From the NCBI GenBank assembly GCA_934565775.1, contig CAKTIN010000096.1:1-6128 (forward strand): a stretch of DNA of 6,128 nt. Direction: 5' to 3'. Below, one piece after another: positions 4,373-6,128 of this stretch (the first letter of the stretch is position 1; each line of letters begins with the position of its first letter). The notes beneath the pieces were generated by a model, which was not told the origin of the DNA, ran no database searches, and saw only the letters and a program-made list of their open reading frames with translations. Both the position numbers and the translations under genes were made by a program. The DNA comes from an uncultured Oscillospiraceae bacterium. Lineage in GTDB: Bacteria > Bacillota > Clostridia > Oscillospirales > Oscillospiraceae.

Positions 4373-4404
4373 CGATTTTAATTCGCCCAAGAGAGGAGGC
4401 TCCC

Positions 4405-5430
4405 ATGGATCAATGGCGCCGCCGGTGCCGGAATACCTGCATCGGCGTTTTGCTTTTTGCCCTGCTCCTGCGGCAGAGCAGCTCCGGCGCACCGGGGCTT
4501 CGCCGGTATACGGAGAACCTTTTGACCCGGCCCGGCACCGCCAATTTCCTCCTGTTCCTGCAAACCGGCGCCCTGGCCCCGGCGCAGCCCGTCCCGGAGC
4601 CCCCGCGGCCCCTGGCCACCGCGCCCCCCGCGACCCAGCCGGAGCAGCCGGCGCCTACGGACCCGCCGGAGCCCATCGAATTTACCCCGGAGGAGGCCGC
4701 CGGTATCCGCATCGACTACGGCGGCGCCTTCCGCCCGGACCTTGCCGCCCTGCTCGCCGCCCCGCTGGACCTGGATTTCTCCGGCGCGGAGCCCCGGGTG
4801 CTGATTATTCACACCCACGCTACGGAGAGCTACGCCCAGAGCCCCGGCTGGGAGTATGAGCCGGACAGCCTGGCCCGGACCCTGGACCCGGCCTACAACA
4901 TGATCCGGGTGGGAGACGAGCTGGCCGCCATGCTGGAGGCGGCGGGGATCCCCGTTCTGCACGACCGGGGGCTGAATGACTATCCCAGCTACAACAATTC
5001 CTACACCCGGACCCTGGAGGTCATTGAGGATTACCTGGCCCGCTACCCCACCATCCAGGCGGTGCTGGATATTCACCGGGACGCCTTTGAGGACAGCGGC
5101 GGGGACCTGGGGGGTACCGCCGTGGACATCGGCGGCGTATCCACCGCCCGGCTGATGCTGGTGGTGGGCAGCGACGAGGGGGTCCTGGAGCACCCGGACT
5201 GGGAGCGGAATCTCTCCCTGGCGCTGAAGCTCCAGGTGCTTCTGGAGCGGGACTATCCCGGCATCACCCGGGCCATCACCCTCACCCCCAACCGCTACAA
5301 CCAGCATGCCACCCACGGCAGCCTCATTGTGGAGGTCGGCGCGGCAGGGGATACCCTGCCCGAGGCCCTACAGGCCATCCGCTGCTTCGCCGGGGCCTTT
5401 GTGAAGATTGCCGCCGCGGGAACCGATTGA
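4405..5430 (+). CDS. spoIIP: Stage II sporulation protein P (SpoIIP)
   Basis: SpoIIP is a cell-wall amidase and endopeptidase that works with SpoIID and SpoIIM to thin septal peptidoglycan and drive forespore engulfment, anchored in the mother-cell membrane. The 341-aa product starts with a basic stretch and a short hydrophobic segment (about residues 11-22, TCIGVLLFALLL), then a proline-rich linker (55-93). The SpoIIP domain runs from about 128 to 336: RVLIIHTHATESY (131-143; H136, H138, E141), NDYPSYNNSYTRT (191-203), DIHRDA (222-227) and SLIVEVG (306-312; E310). The His/Glu residues fit the zinc-dependent active site. The membrane segment is short. ATG 4405 has AGGAGG (4394-4399) 5 nt upstream. 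I found no clear sigma-E promoter, the expected control; only a weak sigma-A-like TATGAT (4346-4351) is visible. Confidence 0.93.
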   Translation: MDQWRRRCRNTCIGVLLFALLLRQSSSGAPGLRRYTENLLTRPGTANFLLFLQTGALAPAQPVPEPPRPLATAPPATQPEQPAPTDPPEPIEFTPEEAAGIRIDYGGAFRPDLAALLAAPLDLDFSGAEPRVLIIHTHATESYAQSPGWEYEPDSLARTLDPAYNMIRVGDELAAMLEAAGIPVLHDRGLNDYPSYNNSYTRTLEVIEDYLARYPTIQAVLDIHRDAFEDSGGDLGGTAVDIGGVSTARLMLVVGSDEGVLEHPDWERNLSLALKLQVLLERDYPGITRAITLTPNRYNQHATHGSLIVEVGAAGDTLPEALQAIRCFAGAFVKIAAAGTD

Positions 5431-5455
5431 CAAGCTCCCCGGAGTTTGCTATACT
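5427..5455 (+). promoter_or_regulatory. Strong sigma-A promoter of the dCMP deaminase gene, overlapping the spoIIP stop
   Basis: Consensus TTGACA (5427-5432), exactly 17 bp, then TATACT (5450-5455) with an extended -10 TGC before it. The spoIIP stop TGA (5428-5430) lies inside the -35 box. Transcription should start near 5462, about 28 nt before the ATG. The spacer includes the dyad CTCC-CC-GGAG (5435-5444). Confidence 0.85.
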
Positions 5456-5489
5456 TTTTTCATCCAAAACACAGAAGGGCGGGAGCAAA

Positions 5490-5969
5490 ATGAAGCGAGA
5501 GGACTACATTACCTGGGACGAATATTTTATGGGTGTCGCCATGCTGGCCGCGCTGCGGAGCAAGGATCCCAACACCCAGGTTGGGGCCTGCATCGTCTCG
5601 CAGGACAATATCATTATCTCCACGGGCTACAACGGTCTGCCCAACGGCTGCTCGGACGACGAGTACCCCTGGGACCGCCAGGGGGCGCAGACGAAATACC
5701 CCTATGTGGTCCATGCGGAGCTCAACGCCATCCTGAACGCAAACGGCCGGGACCTCCGGGGCAGCCGCCTGTATGTGGCGCTGTTCCCCTGCAACGAGTG
5801 CGCCAAGGCCATCATTCAGAGCGGCGTGAAGGAAGTGGTGTACCTGTCGGATAAGTACGACGGGGAGCCCTCCAACGTGGCCTCCAAGCGGATGATGGAT
5901 TCCGCCGGGGTGCGGTATCACCAGCTGACCCCCAAAACCAAGCAGATCGTTCTCAATATGGAGCCGTAA
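5490..5969 (+). CDS. Deoxycytidylate (dCMP) deaminase
   Basis: This cytoplasmic enzyme converts dCMP to dUMP, the substrate of thymidylate synthase, and so links cytidine and thymidine nucleotide pools. The 159-aa product carries the zinc-dependent deaminase signature: HAE at residues 75-77 (H75 ligand, E77 catalytic) and PCNEC at 100-104 (C101 and C104 ligands). The pieces SKDPNTQVGACIV (24-36), GYNGLP (46-51), CSDDEYPW (54-61) and LYVALFPCNECAKAIIQSG (94-112) are typical of dCMP deaminases (ComEB/DCTD-like) and not of TadA or cytidine deaminase. The ATG at 5490 is preferred because GGGAG lies 4 nt upstream and the family's usual N-terminus (MKREDYI) begins there; an in-frame upstream ATG-less extension reaches into the promoter. 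A strong constitutive-looking promoter precedes it, separating it from sporulation control of spoIIP. Two hairpins follow. Confidence 0.95.
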   Translation: MKREDYITWDEYFMGVAMLAALRSKDPNTQVGACIVSQDNIIISTGYNGLPNGCSDDEYPWDRQGAQTKYPYVVHAELNAILNANGRDLRGSRLYVALFPCNECAKAIIQSGVKEVVYLSDKYDGEPSNVASKRMMDSAGVRYHQLTPKTKQIVLNMEP

Positions 5970-5977
5970 GGCCAGGG

Positions 5978-6005
5978 GGCGGGCGGCGCATTTGCGCCTC
6001 CCGCC
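5978..6005 (+). terminator. First hairpin after the dCMP deaminase gene
   Basis: GGCGGG (5978-5983) pairs with CCCGCC (6000-6005), and after one C-T mismatch GGCGC (5985-5989) pairs with GCGCC (5994-5998) around ATTT. It starts 9 bp after the stop codon. It lacks a T-run, so it may act with the second hairpin or protect the mRNA 3' end. Confidence 0.6.
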
Positions 6006-6022
6006 TTCAGTATAGCAAGGAA

Positions 6023-6051
6023 CTCCCGCTTTCGGAAAGCGAAAGCGGGAG
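6023..6051 (+). terminator. Second hairpin after the dCMP deaminase gene
   Basis: A perfect 12-bp stem (6023-6034 with 6040-6051) with a 5-nt GAAAG loop, again without a T-run on the plus strand. It ends 1 bp from the right repeat arm, mirroring the hairpin at 75-103, although the two stems differ in sequence. Confidence 0.6.
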
Positions 6052-6052
6052 C

Positions 6053-6125
6053 CAGTCTGTCAAAAAACTACCCAAAGGCCCCTGTTTCTGCTATAATAGA
6101 GGAAACGGGGGTGTTTTCATGGAAG
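6053..6125. repeat. Right arm of the perfect 73-bp inverted repeat
   Basis: Exact reverse complement of 1-73. It contains the outward-facing promoter and ATG at 6119. Three further bases are visible beyond it at the window edge but their partners on the left are outside the window, so the true repeat length is unknown. Confidence 0.97.
6089..6097 (+). promoter_or_regulatory. Outward-facing extended -10 promoter in the right repeat arm
   Basis: TGCTATAAT with no good -35 box at 16-18 bp. The start of transcription would be near 6104. A GGGGG run (6107-6111) lies 7 nt before the ATG at 6119. It is identical to the left-hand promoter, so both outside genes should start with the same promoter and 5' leader. 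Confidence 0.65.
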
Positions 6126-6128
6126 ACT
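6119..6128 (+). CDS. Possible first codons (Met-Glu-Asp) of a gene running off the right edge
   Basis: ATG GAA GAC T is visible after a promoter and a G-rich ribosome-binding-like run. Too little sequence remains to name a product. Confidence 0.4.

Noticed and set aside
3656..4404. SRP RNA, RNase P RNA, tmRNA or a known riboswitch after tadA
   Set aside because: tadA is often near the SRP RNA gene in Firmicutes, so I looked for the conserved SRP GGAAGGAAGCAG-type loop, the RNase P core and the tmRNA ends; none was found. A GAGGAAAG string at 4066-4073 is part of a perfect hairpin, not an RNase P core.
4378..5316. A 312-codon minus-strand ORF opposite spoIIP
   Set aside because: Gly/Gln/Arg-rich translation without any domain, in perfect antisense to a well-supported gene; open frames of this sort are common in GC-rich DNA.
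1..6128. CRISPR arrays, tRNA or rRNA genes, transposase or integrase genes
   Set aside because: No regularly spaced repeats, no tRNA-like cloverleaf with T-loop text and no transposase or recombinase motifs were seen on either strand.

Overview
The window looks like chromosomal DNA from a GC-rich, spore-forming Clostridia member, most likely Oscillospiraceae (the Flavonifractor/Oscillibacter/Lawsonibacter neighbourhood). The reasons are the spoIIP sporulation gene, strong AGGAGG-type ribosome binding sites, sigma-A style promoters, GC-rich codons and short AT-rich intergenic regions. The placement is an inference from composition and gene content; no search was run.

Layout. Positions 1-73 and 6053-6125 form a perfect 73-bp inverted repeat that encloses nearly the whole window. 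Each copy carries an outward-facing extended -10 promoter and an ATG start at the window edge. Just inside each copy is a strong hairpin (75-103 and 6023-6051). From the left, the genes are: uracil permease uraA on the minus strand (121-1485), with a long leader containing a promoter, a 32-codon leader peptide ORF and an attenuator-like terminator; a compact minus-strand operon of three small overlapping genes (49-aa zinc ribbon, 77-aa helical protein, 80-aa sigma-region-4-like HTH; 2441-1839); a divergent control region with palindromes; and then plus-strand genes for an XRE regulator (2761-3108) and tadA (3161-3655).

Next is a 749-bp stretch without a convincing protein gene (3656-4404). 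It holds two copies of a 54-bp direct repeat spaced 552 bp apart. Between them is a sigma-A-like promoter followed by about 400 bp that can fold into a dense series of hairpins, a candidate structured RNA or non-coding dispersed element. The plus strand continues with spoIIP (4405-5430) and a dCMP deaminase (5490-5969), whose -35 box overlaps the spoIIP stop codon. Tandem hairpins close the region.

How the parts relate. Uracil import (uraA) and dCMP to dUMP conversion both feed pyrimidine nucleotide pools, and tadA is a same-fold tRNA-editing deaminase. The uraA leader resembles the layout of UTP-sensing attenuation. The three-gene operon and the XRE gene share one divergent promoter region and probably form a small regulatory unit. 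The most interesting parts are the uraA leader, the structured repeat-flanked intergenic region, the unannotated zinc-ribbon gene and the inverted repeat enclosing the window.
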